Assembly (NCBI GenBank): GCA_900469965.1
Contig: UBZP01000017.1
Location: 1 to 64,000, forward strand
Reading direction: 5' to 3'
Length of the DNA stretch: 64,000 nt
Origin: Hyphomicrobiales bacterium
Lineage (GTDB): Bacteria; Pseudomonadota; Alphaproteobacteria; Rhizobiales; Rhizobiaceae
Shown here in pieces: positions 34,993 through 43,261 of this stretch; the first letter of the stretch is position 1, and every line of letters begins with the position of its first letter. The notes beneath the pieces were generated by a model. That model worked only from the letters and a program-made list of their open reading frames with translations, did not search any database and was not told the origin of the DNA. The translations under genes and the position numbers were made by a program.

Positions 34993-36291
34993 TCAGAGGC
35001 GCGGTCCGCCACGCTCCTTCGTCATCTTCACCAGCCGGGCGAAGACCGCCCCGGACTGGCGCACGCCGTCATGTTCGTATTCGTTGGTCACCCAGGTCTC
35101 GAGGTTGCCGACGCGCCGTGCGGTTTCCAGCGACAGCCCGGCATCGACATACATGTCGTCGAAGTAGACGGCGGCGGTGACCGGGACCTCGTTGTCGGCA
35201 AGCCTCTGCGGATCGTAGAGCCGCCCATGGCGCGGGCGCGCCGCAAGCGCCTCGACGGCCGCCCGGAAGGGCCGCAGCGAGCGTATCTCCTCGAACATCC
35301 ACGGATACATCATCTCGCCGGTCATCTGCAGCGGCCGGTGCGTATCGGAGAATTCCGGATGCTCGGCGCGGATGCGGTCGGCCGCCCAGGCGGTCGCCCC
35401 GTCTCCCTGCGCGTAGATGCTCTCCTGCAGCACGGCAAAGAGCGGATTGGCGTCATAGGAGGTGAGATCCATCACGGAGGCGAGGAAGTGGTCGGACAGC
35501 CGATCCTCGGCGGCTCCGGAGAAGGCCTCGTCCATCAGCCAATGGATGTTTTCGAAGCCCGGCGCCATTCCGAGGTCGATGCCGATCGTCTGCAGCCTGC
35601 GCACGCTCAGCCGGTCGCCGTCCGGCAGGCGCACGTCGTTGGCGGCGATGAAATCGGCGATGCGGCCGATCCGCTTCCGATCATGGGGATAGCGGCGATA
35701 GTAGCGGGCGTTCTTCTCGGCCACGCGCGGATAGGTGCGGCGGTAGATATCGTCCGCGGTTGCCTCCAGCCCGGCGAGGCCGCCGGTGACATAGCAGGCG
35801 GCGAGGCCTTCGGGTGCGGCCGAGAGGTAGGTCAGCGTCAGGAAGCCGCCATAGCTCTGGCCGAGCGTTTCCCACTTCACCCCGCCGAACAGCGTCTTTC
35901 GCAGGTGCTCGCAATCGGCCACGATGCTGTCGGCGCGGAAATGGCAGAGATAGTCGGCGGCCGCCTCCCCGCTTGCGAAGGCCGCCATGGTGGCGCTTTC
36001 GATGCGGGAGCTCCGGCCCGTCCCGCGCTGGTCGACGAGAACGACGCGGTGCGTCTTCAGCGCCTCCGCCAGCCAGCTCGGTCCGCCGCCCGTCGGGCGC
36101 GGCGCCTTGCCGCCCGGTCCGCCCTGCAGGAAGACCAAGAGCGGCAGGGTCTCGCGGGCACGGGCGGCATCGCAGACTTCGCGGGCGAAAAGGTCGATCG
36201 TCGCGCCGTCCGGCTTCGACCAGTCCAGCGGGACGGGAACGAAGTGGTCGCGGACGAACATTCCGGGGATCGTATATTCGCGAATGGGCAC
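34993..36291 (-). CDS. Alpha/beta hydrolase, prolyl iminopeptidase-like (S33)
   Basis: 432 residues. The oxyanion-hole motif FLQGGPGGKAPRP, the DQRGTGRSS segment and the nucleophile elbow LGQSYGGFLTL are those of family S33 proline iminopeptidases. The C-terminal part (VTAAVYFDDMYVDAGLSLETA, WVTNEYEHDGVR) supplies the acid and histidine. No signal peptide is seen, so it acts in the cytosol. It would remove N-terminal proline-type residues from peptides. It is divergent from the M24 peptidase with a shared operator between. Confidence 0.83.
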   Translation of the reverse strand: MPIREYTIPGMFVRDHFVPVPLDWSKPDGATIDLFAREVCDAARARETLPLLVFLQGGPGGKAPRPTGGGPSWLAEALKTHRVVLVDQRGTGRSSRIESATMAAFASGEAAADYLCHFRADSIVADCEHLRKTLFGGVKWETLGQSYGGFLTLTYLSAAPEGLAACYVTGGLAGLEATADDIYRRTYPRVAEKNARYYRRYPHDRKRIGRIADFIAANDVRLPDGDRLSVRRLQTIGIDLGMAPGFENIHWLMDEAFSGAAEDRLSDHFLASVMDLTSYDANPLFAVLQESIYAQGDGATAWAADRIRAEHPEFSDTHRPLQMTGEMMYPWMFEEIRSLRPFRAAVEALAARPRHGRLYDPQRLADNEVPVTAAVYFDDMYVDAGLSLETARRVGNLETWVTNEYEHDGVRQSGAVFARLVKMTKERGGPRL

Positions 36292-36435
36292 GGATGGCTC
36301 CTTGCTTGCTGGACCGCCCGGCTGCGGGGCGCGCGACGGGCTGGCGAATGTGGAACAGCACTAGCGCGAGGCGCGCTCGCCTGCACGCGAAAAGCGGAAG
36401 GCGGGGCATTCCGGACATGGTTCGGTACGAACTGG

Positions 36436-36449
36436 CTGTCGACAAACTG
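36436..36449. promoter_or_regulatory. GntR operator between the two peptidase genes
   Basis: On the minus strand CAGTTTGTCGACAG runs 36449 to 36436, sharing TTTGTCGACAG with the site before the DapA-like gene. It sits between the divergent S33 and M24 genes. Confidence 0.6.
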
Positions 36450-36520
36450 CGCACAATACTCCTATGCTGCACCTTCCGCCGGTGCGCAACACCCGAATGA
36501 ACCCGAAACCGGAATATCCC

Positions 36521-37657
36521 ATGACCCCTTCCCCTCCTCCCATCTCGGACACCGAACGGCAGACCCGGCTGCAGGCGCTGCGCCGGAACATGGACGCAAC
36601 CGGCCTTGCGGGCACCCTGCTCGGCTCGACGGAGAGCCTGCGCTATTTCACCGGCCTCGTCTGGCACCAGAGCGAGCGGCTGCTCGGGGCGCTCGTCACG
36701 CCGACCGGGTTGACCTACATCGTCCCGGCCTTTGAGAAGAGCCGGGTCGAGACGCTGCCGCATCTGGAGGGCGAGATCGCCGTCTGGCAGGAGGAGGAAA
36801 GCCCTGCCGCCCTGGTGGCGTCGCTGCTGGGGCCGCACGGCCGGCTGGCGCTCGACGATGCGCTGCCGCTGTTTGCCTATCATTTGCTTGCCGGCGTGCT
36901 CGGGGCGGACCGTCTCGTCGACGGCGGCCGGCTGATCCGGGCGTTGCGACTGGCAAAGTCGCCGGCCGAGATCGCGCTGATCGCCTATGCGATGGGCCTG
37001 ACGCTGGAGGTGCAACGGCGCGCGCACGCGATCATGCGGCCGGGGATCCGGGCCTCGGAGGTGGTGCGCTACATCGACGAGCAGCACCGGGAACTGGGGG
37101 CTGCGGGCGGCTCCACCTTCTGCATCGTCTCGTTCGGCACAGCGACCGCCCTCCCCCATGGCGCCGATGGCGACCAGACGCTTGCTGCCGGCGACGTGAT
37201 CCTCGTCGATACCGGGACGCGGATCGACGGCTATCATTCGGACCTGACGCGGACCTATGTCCTGGAGGAGCCGGATGCCGCGTTCGCCCGTGCCTGGTCG
37301 ATCGAGCGGGAGGCGCAGCAGGCGGTGTTCGACGCCGCCCGGCTGGGCGCGCCCTGCGAAAGCCTCGACGATGCCGCACGCGCGGTGATGGCACGCCACG
37401 GGCTCGGCCCCGACTACTGCCTGCCGGGGCTGCCGCACCGAGCGGGCCACGGACTGGGGCTGGAGATCCATGAGGAGCCCTATCTCGTCCGGGGCAACGG
37501 CACGAAGCTGGCCGAAGGCATGTGCTTCTCCAACGAGCCGATGATCGTCTTTCCGGGCCGGTTCGGGATCCGGCTCGAGGACCACATCCACATGACCGCG
37601 TCCGGGCCGGCCTGGTTCACGACGCCCGCCAAAGGACCGGCGGAACCGTTCGGCTGA
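36521..37657 (+). CDS. M24-family aminopeptidase (Xaa-Pro type)
   Basis: 378 residues from 36521; in-frame ATGs at 36464 and 36497 are possible but have no ribosome site and crowd the operator. An N-terminal creatinase-like domain (SLRYFTGLVWHQSERLLGALV) precedes the pita-bread domain. All five metal ligands are seen: Asp in LVDTGTRIDG, Asp in YHSDLTRTYV, His in RAGHGLGLEIHEEP, Glu in FSNEPMIVFPG and Glu in GIRLEDHIH. It cleaves the bond before proline in dipeptides or peptides, in the cytosol. Confidence 0.87.
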   Translation: MTPSPPPISDTERQTRLQALRRNMDATGLAGTLLGSTESLRYFTGLVWHQSERLLGALVTPTGLTYIVPAFEKSRVETLPHLEGEIAVWQEEESPAALVASLLGPHGRLALDDALPLFAYHLLAGVLGADRLVDGGRLIRALRLAKSPAEIALIAYAMGLTLEVQRRAHAIMRPGIRASEVVRYIDEQHRELGAAGGSTFCIVSFGTATALPHGADGDQTLAAGDVILVDTGTRIDGYHSDLTRTYVLEEPDAAFARAWSIEREAQQAVFDAARLGAPCESLDDAARAVMARHGLGPDYCLPGLPHRAGHGLGLEIHEEPYLVRGNGTKLAEGMCFSNEPMIVFPGRFGIRLEDHIHMTASGPAWFTTPAKGPAEPFG

Positions 37658-37696
37658 GGCAGTACGCCGACAGCCGGAATCGAAACAGGCTTGCTT

Positions 37697-37709
37697 TTGT
37701 CGACAGTTT
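37697..37709 (+). promoter_or_regulatory. GntR operator before the DapA-like gene
   Basis: TTTTGTCGACAG, followed by TTTGTATAC, lies 40-50 bases before the start at 37748 and probably overlaps the promoter, which suggests repression. It shares TTTGTCGACAG with the site at 36436. Confidence 0.6.
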
Positions 37710-37747
37710 GTATACTGATACAGCCATCGAGAAAAAGGAGGCTTCCC

Positions 37748-38647
37748 ATGACCACCGGCTGGCACGGCGTATTCCCTGCGGTCACGACGCAGTTCAAGCA
37801 GGACCTTTCGGTCGACTATGAAGACACGCAGCGCGTGCAGGACGCGCTCGTCAAGGACGGCGTCAACGGCCTGATCGTGATGGGCACCTGCGGCGAGAAC
37901 AATTCGCTGGATCCGGAAGAAAAGCGCCGGATCCTGAAGGGCGCCGTCGAGGTCGTGAAGGGCCGCGTGCCGGTGATCACCGGCGTTTCCGAGTTCGATA
38001 CCCGTCGCGCCGTTGCCTATGCGAAGGACGCCGAAAAGCTCGGCGCCGACGGTCTGATGGTGCTGCCGGCGATGGTCTATGTGCCGAAGCCCGACGAACT
38101 CGTCGCCCATTTCAAGGCGGTCGCCGAGGCGACCTCGCTGCCGATCATGCTCTACAACAATCCGCCGGCCTACCGCGTCAACATCGGCGCCGACGTGCTG
38201 CGGCAGCTCGAGGGCGTCAAGAACATCAAGGCGGTGAAGGAGAGCGCTCCGGATCCGCGCCGGTTCACCGACCTGATCAACGAATTCGGCGACCGCTTCG
38301 ACATCTTCGCCGGCCTCGACGACGTGGCGCTCGAGGGCCTGTTGCTCGGCGCCAAGGGCTGGGTCTCCGGCCTCACCAGCGCCTTCCCGCAGGAATCGGT
38401 GCAGCTGGTCGCCGCCGCCGATCGCGGCGACTGGGAGGAAGCCCGGCGCATCTACCGCTGGTTCATGCCGCTGCTGCACCTGGATGCCGAACACGACCTC
38501 GTCCAGTCGATCAAGCTCGCCGAGCAGATCATGGGCCGCGGCTCGGAGCGCGTGCGCATGCCGCGCCTGCCGCTCACCGGCGCCCGCCGGGCCGAAGTGA
38601 CGGCGATGGTCGAGAAGGCCGCGGCAACCCGGCCGTCGGTATCGTAG
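37748..38647 (+). CDS. DapA-family lyase/deaminase
   Basis: 299 residues, start preceded by AAGGAGG. The Schiff-base lysine is in IKAVKESAPDPRR and the catalytic tyrosine in PIMLYNNPPAYRVNI; the substrate loop reads GTCGENNSL instead of the GTTGE of true DapA. It belongs to the N-acetylneuraminate lyase/dihydrodipicolinate synthase superfamily but is unlikely to make lysine. With proline-type peptidases in the same regulon, a role like the 1-pyrroline-4-hydroxy-2-carboxylate deaminase of hydroxyproline breakdown is possible (inference). Confidence 0.8.
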   Translation: MTTGWHGVFPAVTTQFKQDLSVDYEDTQRVQDALVKDGVNGLIVMGTCGENNSLDPEEKRRILKGAVEVVKGRVPVITGVSEFDTRRAVAYAKDAEKLGADGLMVLPAMVYVPKPDELVAHFKAVAEATSLPIMLYNNPPAYRVNIGADVLRQLEGVKNIKAVKESAPDPRRFTDLINEFGDRFDIFAGLDDVALEGLLLGAKGWVSGLTSAFPQESVQLVAAADRGDWEEARRIYRWFMPLLHLDAEHDLVQSIKLAEQIMGRGSERVRMPRLPLTGARRAEVTAMVEKAAATRPSVS

Positions 38648-38659
38648 CCGAAAGACAAG

Positions 38660-38683
38660 GGCCGGCGCACGATCGCGCCGGCC
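38660..38683. terminator. Hairpin between convergent DapA-like and nosX genes
   Basis: GGCCGGCGC (38660-38668) and GCGCCGGCC (38675-38683) form a perfect 9-bp stem around a 6-base loop between two convergent stops. The tract after it is only CT-rich, so efficiency is uncertain. Confidence 0.55.
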
Positions 38684-38723
38684 GCATCTCTTCTTCAGCC
38701 TCGGGCGGTCTTCGCCCGCAGGC

Positions 38724-39665
38724 TCATCCTTGCGCCACGCCCGCTTCCAGCTTGGCGCCGTCGAATTCCTTGATCATCGCGAGGATCGATCCGGTGTCCG
38801 GCATCAGGCAGGCCGCCGTTGCCAGCGCATCGGCGATGGCGGCCGATGGCGCCGAGATCGAGATCGCGCGCCACTGCGCCGGCGCCGGCATTCCGGTGGC
38901 GGGGTCGAGGATATGGCCGTCCCGTCCCGTCTGGTCGAAGGTCGTGCCGAGCGGGGCCGAGGTCGCGAGCGCCCGTTGGCGTAGCGCCAGGCGATCGCCC
39001 GTCTCCAGCCGTACCGGCCAGGCGTCGCCCTCCGGCCGGCCGCCGAGGGCGCGGAGCTCCCCGGTGTCGATCAGGATCTCGGTCAGGCCTTCGGCCTCCA
39101 GCAGCGCGGCGACCCGGTCGGCGACATAGCCCTGGCCGATGCCGTTCAGCGTCAGTGCCATGCCGGGCCGAAGCGTGATCGCCGCCGCGTCGAGCTCCAC
39201 TTGGCCCCAGCCGGTCCGGCGCCGCACCGCCGCGATGGCCCGCGGATCGGGCCGTCCGCCGCCGGCGGCGGCCTCGGCCCACAGTGCCCAGAGCGGCTGC
39301 ACGGTCGGATCGAACCGCCCGCCGCTCGCCCGATGCACGGCGCCGGCGAGCGACAGGCATTCCAGAAGCTCGAAGGGCGGAGCGGCGAGATGCCCGTCCC
39401 GGTTCAGGAGCGACAGCGCGCTTTGCGGGCGATAGAGGCTGAGAACATCCTCCAGCCGGTCGATCTCGGCCATGACGCGGGCGGCGATGGCCTCTGCGTC
39501 GGGATGGTCGAGCCGGATCGAGGCGCGCGCGCCGAGCGCCTGCCCCGTCCACTGGCGAGTGGTTCGCGTCGTGGCGTGCGCTATGGCCGGCAGGCCGGCC
39601 AGGGGGGCGGCCAAGGGGACGGCCAGGGCGGTAATCGCGATCAGGCGGCGGCGGGTCATCAGCAT
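38724..39665 (-). CDS. nosX: NosX, ApbE-family FMN transferase
   Basis: 313 residues with a twin-arginine start (MTRRRLIAITALAVPLAAPLAG). The ApbE domain shows LNGIGQGYVADRV, ILIDTGELRALG and ATSAPLGTTFDQTGRDGHILDPATG. NosX transfers FMN to a threonine of NosR in the periplasm, which keeps NosR able to support N2O reduction. It is the last gene of the nos operon, 3 bases after nosL. Confidence 0.9.
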   Translation of the reverse strand: MLMTRRRLIAITALAVPLAAPLAGLPAIAHATTRTTRQWTGQALGARASIRLDHPDAEAIAARVMAEIDRLEDVLSLYRPQSALSLLNRDGHLAAPPFELLECLSLAGAVHRASGGRFDPTVQPLWALWAEAAAGGGRPDPRAIAAVRRRTGWGQVELDAAAITLRPGMALTLNGIGQGYVADRVAALLEAEGLTEILIDTGELRALGGRPEGDAWPVRLETGDRLALRQRALATSAPLGTTFDQTGRDGHILDPATGMPAPAQWRAISISAPSAAIADALATAACLMPDTGSILAMIKEFDGAKLEAGVAQG

Positions 39666-39668
39666 GGT

Positions 39669-40250
39669 TCAACCTCCGGCTTTGTTGGGCAGGGCGCGCA
39701 GGCGGCCGCGAAAATCCTCGTCGTCGACGCCTTGGTCCGCGCCGGCCTCGACCGGTGCGAGCACCATGTCGTCGGGAATGTCGGCAAGCGTCAGCACGCG
39801 GCCGCCTTCGGCGCGGATGAAGGCCTCGGCGCGCTCGCGGCTGGCAAAGGGCACCGTCTCCGGCGCGCCCATGCCGCCCTGGCGGGCGGAGCCGACGACG
39901 TAGAAGGCCTTGTCGGCGGCAATCCAGTTGCCGTCGCCGGGCCGATCCCAGGTCGCGCCGGCATTGCCCATGTCATTGACGTAGACGGCGAGGATCGGCG
40001 CGACCTGCTCCGGCCCGCGGACATAGGCGATCGCATCGCGCACCTGGCTGAAAAACAGCGGCGCGGGGCTGCCGTCCAGGAAGACCTGGGCCTTGGGGCC
40101 GGGATGCTCGAGAAGGTTCATCTGGCAGTAGTAGCCGAGGGTCTCGGGTGTCATGTCCTGCGGAACGGTGCTTTGGGCCACCTCCTCCTTGCAGGCGGAG
40201 AGCAGCGCGAGTGCGGCGAGAAGAAGTGCGGGGCGAAGGTGGCGTCTCAT
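39669..40250 (-). CDS. nosL: NosL, copper-binding lipoprotein
   Basis: 193 residues with a lipoprotein signal (ALLLAALALLSACKE). The NosL domain has YYCQMNLLEHPGPKAQVFL, where the conserved Cys and Met bind Cu(I), then FFSQVRDAIAYV and VYVNDMG. NosL hands copper to NosDFY and on to NosZ during cluster assembly. Its start overlaps nosY by 4 bases. The tail after IPDDMVL is acidic and variable. Confidence 0.92.
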   Translation of the reverse strand: MRRHLRPALLLAALALLSACKEEVAQSTVPQDMTPETLGYYCQMNLLEHPGPKAQVFLDGSPAPLFFSQVRDAIAYVRGPEQVAPILAVYVNDMGNAGATWDRPGDGNWIAADKAFYVVGSARQGGMGAPETVPFASRERAEAFIRAEGGRVLTLADIPDDMVLAPVEAGADQGVDDEDFRGRLRALPNKAGG

Positions 40251-41068
40251 GGCGTCACCTTCCGGAAGGCTGCAACCGCGAGCGCGATCGCGGCAAGCGG
40301 CCAGACAAGCAGCGAGGCGGCCGATTGCCAGAGCGGGATCGCGCCCGCCGCCCCGCCGATGCCGCCGGCGGCCGCAACGGCCTGCGCCGCCGACAGGTTG
40401 AAGACGCGGAAGGCGTCGGCCGGATTGGCGAGCAGCGCCAGGGGCAATGCGTGCGTGGTAAACGCCCCTCCCCCGTCCGTGACGATCAGCGCCAGGAGCG
40501 CGAGATCGTAGAGCACCACCGCCACCAGCCAGAGCGCGATGGCCAGCCCGGCCGCACCCGAGGGACGCCGGGCCAGCACGGACAGCGCATAGCCCGCGCC
40601 GAGGAAGGTCGCGCCGAGGAGCACCGAGGTCCAGACCAGCCGCCACAGCGAGCCGAGCCCGTTGATCGCCTCCGGATCGGACCAGACGGCCACGAGCGCT
40701 GCCGCGCCATAGCCGAGCGCCACCGCAAGGGCGAGGATCGCCAGGTGCGCGATCAGCTTGCCGAGCAGGATCTGCAGGCGCGAGACGGGATAGGTGAGCA
40801 GGAGCGGCAACGTGCCGCGCTCCACCTCGCCGGCCACCGCGTCGAAGCTCATCAGGAGCGCCAGGAGCGGTACCAGATAGACGGCGAGCGAGGTGAGCGA
40901 GGCGACCGTCACCGAGAGCCGGTCGACGCCGACGTCGCCCGTCGGCGCCGATCCGGCGGCCGAAAGGACCAGCGCGAACAGCACCATCATGCCGGTGGCG
41001 ATCGTGACCCAGCGATTGCGGAAGGCGATGCGGAATTCGCACATCGCTGTGGCGAGGATGCGGCTCAT
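40247..41068 (-). CDS. nosY: NosY, ABC permease for NosZ maturation
   Basis: 273 residues with six membrane segments (WVTIATGMMVLFALVLSAAGS, VASLTSLAVYLVPLLALLMSFDAVAGE and later spans) and the ABC-2 pattern ERGTLPLLLTYPVSRLQILLGK. NosY pairs with the NosF ATPase and the periplasmic NosD. The start overlaps the nosF stop by 4 bases. Confidence 0.92.
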   Translation of the reverse strand: MSRILATAMCEFRIAFRNRWVTIATGMMVLFALVLSAAGSAPTGDVGVDRLSVTVASLTSLAVYLVPLLALLMSFDAVAGEVERGTLPLLLTYPVSRLQILLGKLIAHLAILALAVALGYGAAALVAVWSDPEAINGLGSLWRLVWTSVLLGATFLGAGYALSVLARRPSGAAGLAIALWLVAVVLYDLALLALIVTDGGGAFTTHALPLALLANPADAFRVFNLSAAQAVAAAGGIGGAAGAIPLWQSAASLLVWPLAAIALAVAAFRKVTP

Positions 41069-41964
41069 TGCCCGTCCCTCCGGCTGAAATGGCTGTAGAT
41101 GTCCTCGAGGCTCGGCGGGATCACGTCGAGATCGGCGACCTCGCCCCCAAGGGCGGCGATACGCGCGAGAAGCGGCAGCTTTTCCGCCTGCGCGCAGGAA
41201 AGGCGCAGGAGACCGTCGCCGCCGGCGACCGCCTCGGGAAAGGCTGCCGTGAGCGACGCTGCGCGCCCGGGCGCCGGGCGAACCAGGAGGGCGATGGGGA
41301 GCGCCGCGCGGGCGCGCAGGTCGGCAAGCGTGCCCTCCGCCACCAGTGCCCCGCCCGACAGGATGAGGATGCGGTCGGTGCGGGCCTCCACCTCTGTCAG
41401 GACGTGGGAGGAGAGCAGGATCGCGGTTCCCTCGGCGGAAAGGCCGTCGAGCAGGTCGTAGAAGTCCCGCCGCGAAACCGGGTCGAGGCCCGAGGTCGGC
41501 TCGTCCAGCACGAGGAGGCGCGGGCGGCCGATCAGCGTCTGGGCGAGGCCGACACGCTGGCGCATGCCCTTGGAATAGGTGCCGATCCGCCGCCGCGCGG
41601 CATGGGCAAGCCCGACGCGCGCCAGAAGCTCCATCGCCTGGCGCGGATTTTCGCCGCGCAGCGCCAGATAGTGCCGAAGCTGCTCCTCCCCGGTCAGCGC
41701 CGGGTGAAAGGCGACGTTCTCCGGCAGATAGGCCAGCTGCGACCGCGCCGCCGCCGAACCGGGCGCCGCGCCGCACACCGAAACCTCGCCGCCGTCGAAG
41801 GGGATCAGCCCGAGGATGATCTTCATCATCGTCGATTTGCCCGCTCCGTTGTGGCCGAGCAAGGCCGCCCGCCGTCCCGCCTCCAGCGTCAGCGAGACCG
41901 CCTTCAGCGCCTCGACGGACTGGAAGCGCTTAGTGAGCCGAGAGATCGTCAGTGTCCGTGTCAT
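41065..41964 (-). CDS. nosF: NosF, ABC ATPase for NosZ maturation
   Basis: 299 residues from the ATG at 41964 (AAGGAAACC upstream; a TTG codon lies directly before it). Walker A LLGHNGAGKSTMM, signature YSKGMRQRVGLAQ, Walker B LLVLDEPTSGLD and the switch His in LLSSHVLTE are intact. It drives the NosDFY complex that delivers copper and possibly sulfur for the CuZ site. It starts 35 bases inside the end of nosD. Confidence 0.92.
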   Translation of the reverse strand: MTRTLTISRLTKRFQSVEALKAVSLTLEAGRRAALLGHNGAGKSTMMKIILGLIPFDGGEVSVCGAAPGSAAARSQLAYLPENVAFHPALTGEEQLRHYLALRGENPRQAMELLARVGLAHAARRRIGTYSKGMRQRVGLAQTLIGRPRLLVLDEPTSGLDPVSRRDFYDLLDGLSAEGTAILLSSHVLTEVEARTDRILILSGGALVAEGTLADLRARAALPIALLVRPAPGRAASLTAAFPEAVAGGDGLLRLSCAQAEKLPLLARIAALGGEVADLDVIPPSLEDIYSHFSRRDGQ

Positions 41965-43258
41965 CAAGGTTTCCTTCGGCCCAGCGGCCGGCGGCCTCGG
42001 CTTCGTAACCGAGGATTTCGGGCGGGACGGATATGGTGAGGGGCTGCATCAGGGGGGCGCTGTCGCGCACCCCACCGGGCAGCGTGGCGGGAAAGTCCCG
42101 CTGGCTCCAGCGCACGAGCTGCACGGCGGGCGAGCCGATCAGCAGGCTCGCCGCCGGCTGCGACCACAGGATCTGGTCCATCAGGTCGTTGGGCCGGTAG
42201 AAGCTGTCGGCGATGCCGTCGCCGTTGAGGTCGAAGGCCGGATGGTCGGACCAGAAATTGCCCCTGCCCCCGTGGCTCCATTCCATGTTGCGGGTGCCGA
42301 CATATTTCACCTGCTCGCGGTTTGCGACGAAGGCGTTGTCGGTCAGCACGTTCTTCTCCGAGCCGGCGGTGAAATGGATGCCGATGCCGCAGCCCTCGAA
42401 ACGATTGTTCCAGATGAGGTTCTTGTGGGCGTTGTAGATGAAGAGGCATTTCTTCGCGCCGCCGCGCACCAGGTTGCCGGTGACGTCGGCGTTGTTGGCG
42501 TAGTTCAGCATCAGCCCGTGCTCGCGGTCGCCGAGGCTGAGATTGTCGCGGATCTTCGTCCGTTCGGAGAACATGATGGCAAAGCCGAGGTGGTTGCCGA
42601 TCGAAAGATTGCCGGAAACCTCGGTGTTGCGGGTGTACATGAAATGCACGGCAAAGCGCAGGTCGCGCATGAGATTGCCGCGATAGACGCTGTCGGCGCT
42701 GGCGTTGGAAAAGATGCCGTCGCGGCCGTAGCGGATGACATTGCCCTCCAGCAGCGTGCCGGGGCTGTTCCAGACATAGATGCCGTTGCCGCGTTCGTTC
42801 ATGCGCGGGCTGTTCGTGCCGATGATCTCGTTGCCGGTGACGGCGGCGTTGCGTCCGCCATGCACGTCGATCCCGTGCATGTTTCCGGTGACGAGCAGCT
42901 TTTCGATGCGGGCGCGATCGGCCCCTTGCAGGATCTTCACCCCGGCGTCGAGATCCTGGTTGACGCGGCCGGAGCCGGTGACGGTGAAGCCCGTCAGGGT
43001 GACGTCCGGGGCGGATATCGTCACCACGCTGCCCCTTCCCTGCCCGTCCACCACCGCCCCGCGCGGGCCGCGGATGGTGAGCGGACGGTCGATGGTGACG
43101 GGGCCGGCATAGGCCCCGTCTGTGAGCATCAGCACGTCGCCGGGTGCTGCCCCGGCGACGGCGGCTGCGAGGCTGCCCGTACCCGGCGCGACCGTGCGCT
43201 CCGCCGCAGCGAGCGGCGAGGCGAGAAGAAGGCCGATCAGCAGGGCGAGCCGGCGCAT
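41930..43258 (-). CDS. nosD: NosD, periplasmic NosZ-assembly protein
   Basis: 442 residues with a signal peptide (LALLIGLLLASPLAAA). The body is a right-handed beta-helix of CASH/parallel repeats (GNGIYVWNSPGTLLEGNVI, TEVSGNLSIGNHLGFAIM, NADVTGNLVRGGAKKCLFIYNAHKN). NosD receives copper from NosL and delivers it to NosZ with the NosFY pump. It follows nosZ by 3 bases. Confidence 0.93.
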   Translation of the reverse strand: MRRLALLIGLLLASPLAAAERTVAPGTGSLAAAVAGAAPGDVLMLTDGAYAGPVTIDRPLTIRGPRGAVVDGQGRGSVVTISAPDVTLTGFTVTGSGRVNQDLDAGVKILQGADRARIEKLLVTGNMHGIDVHGGRNAAVTGNEIIGTNSPRMNERGNGIYVWNSPGTLLEGNVIRYGRDGIFSNASADSVYRGNLMRDLRFAVHFMYTRNTEVSGNLSIGNHLGFAIMFSERTKIRDNLSLGDREHGLMLNYANNADVTGNLVRGGAKKCLFIYNAHKNLIWNNRFEGCGIGIHFTAGSEKNVLTDNAFVANREQVKYVGTRNMEWSHGGRGNFWSDHPAFDLNGDGIADSFYRPNDLMDQILWSQPAASLLIGSPAVQLVRWSQRDFPATLPGGVRDSAPLMQPLTISVPPEILGYEAEAAGRWAEGNLDDTDTDDLSAH

Positions 43259-43261
43259 GGA

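Noticed and set aside
35681-38494. 937-residue minus-strand open frame
   Set aside because: It runs antisense to the M24 and DapA-like genes and through part of the S33 gene in a wrong frame. The high GC content keeps such frames open.
37748-38647. Biosynthetic dihydrodipicolinate synthase (dapA)
   Set aside because: The active-site loop is GTCGEN rather than GTTGE and the gene shares an operator with peptidases, so a catabolic role fits better.
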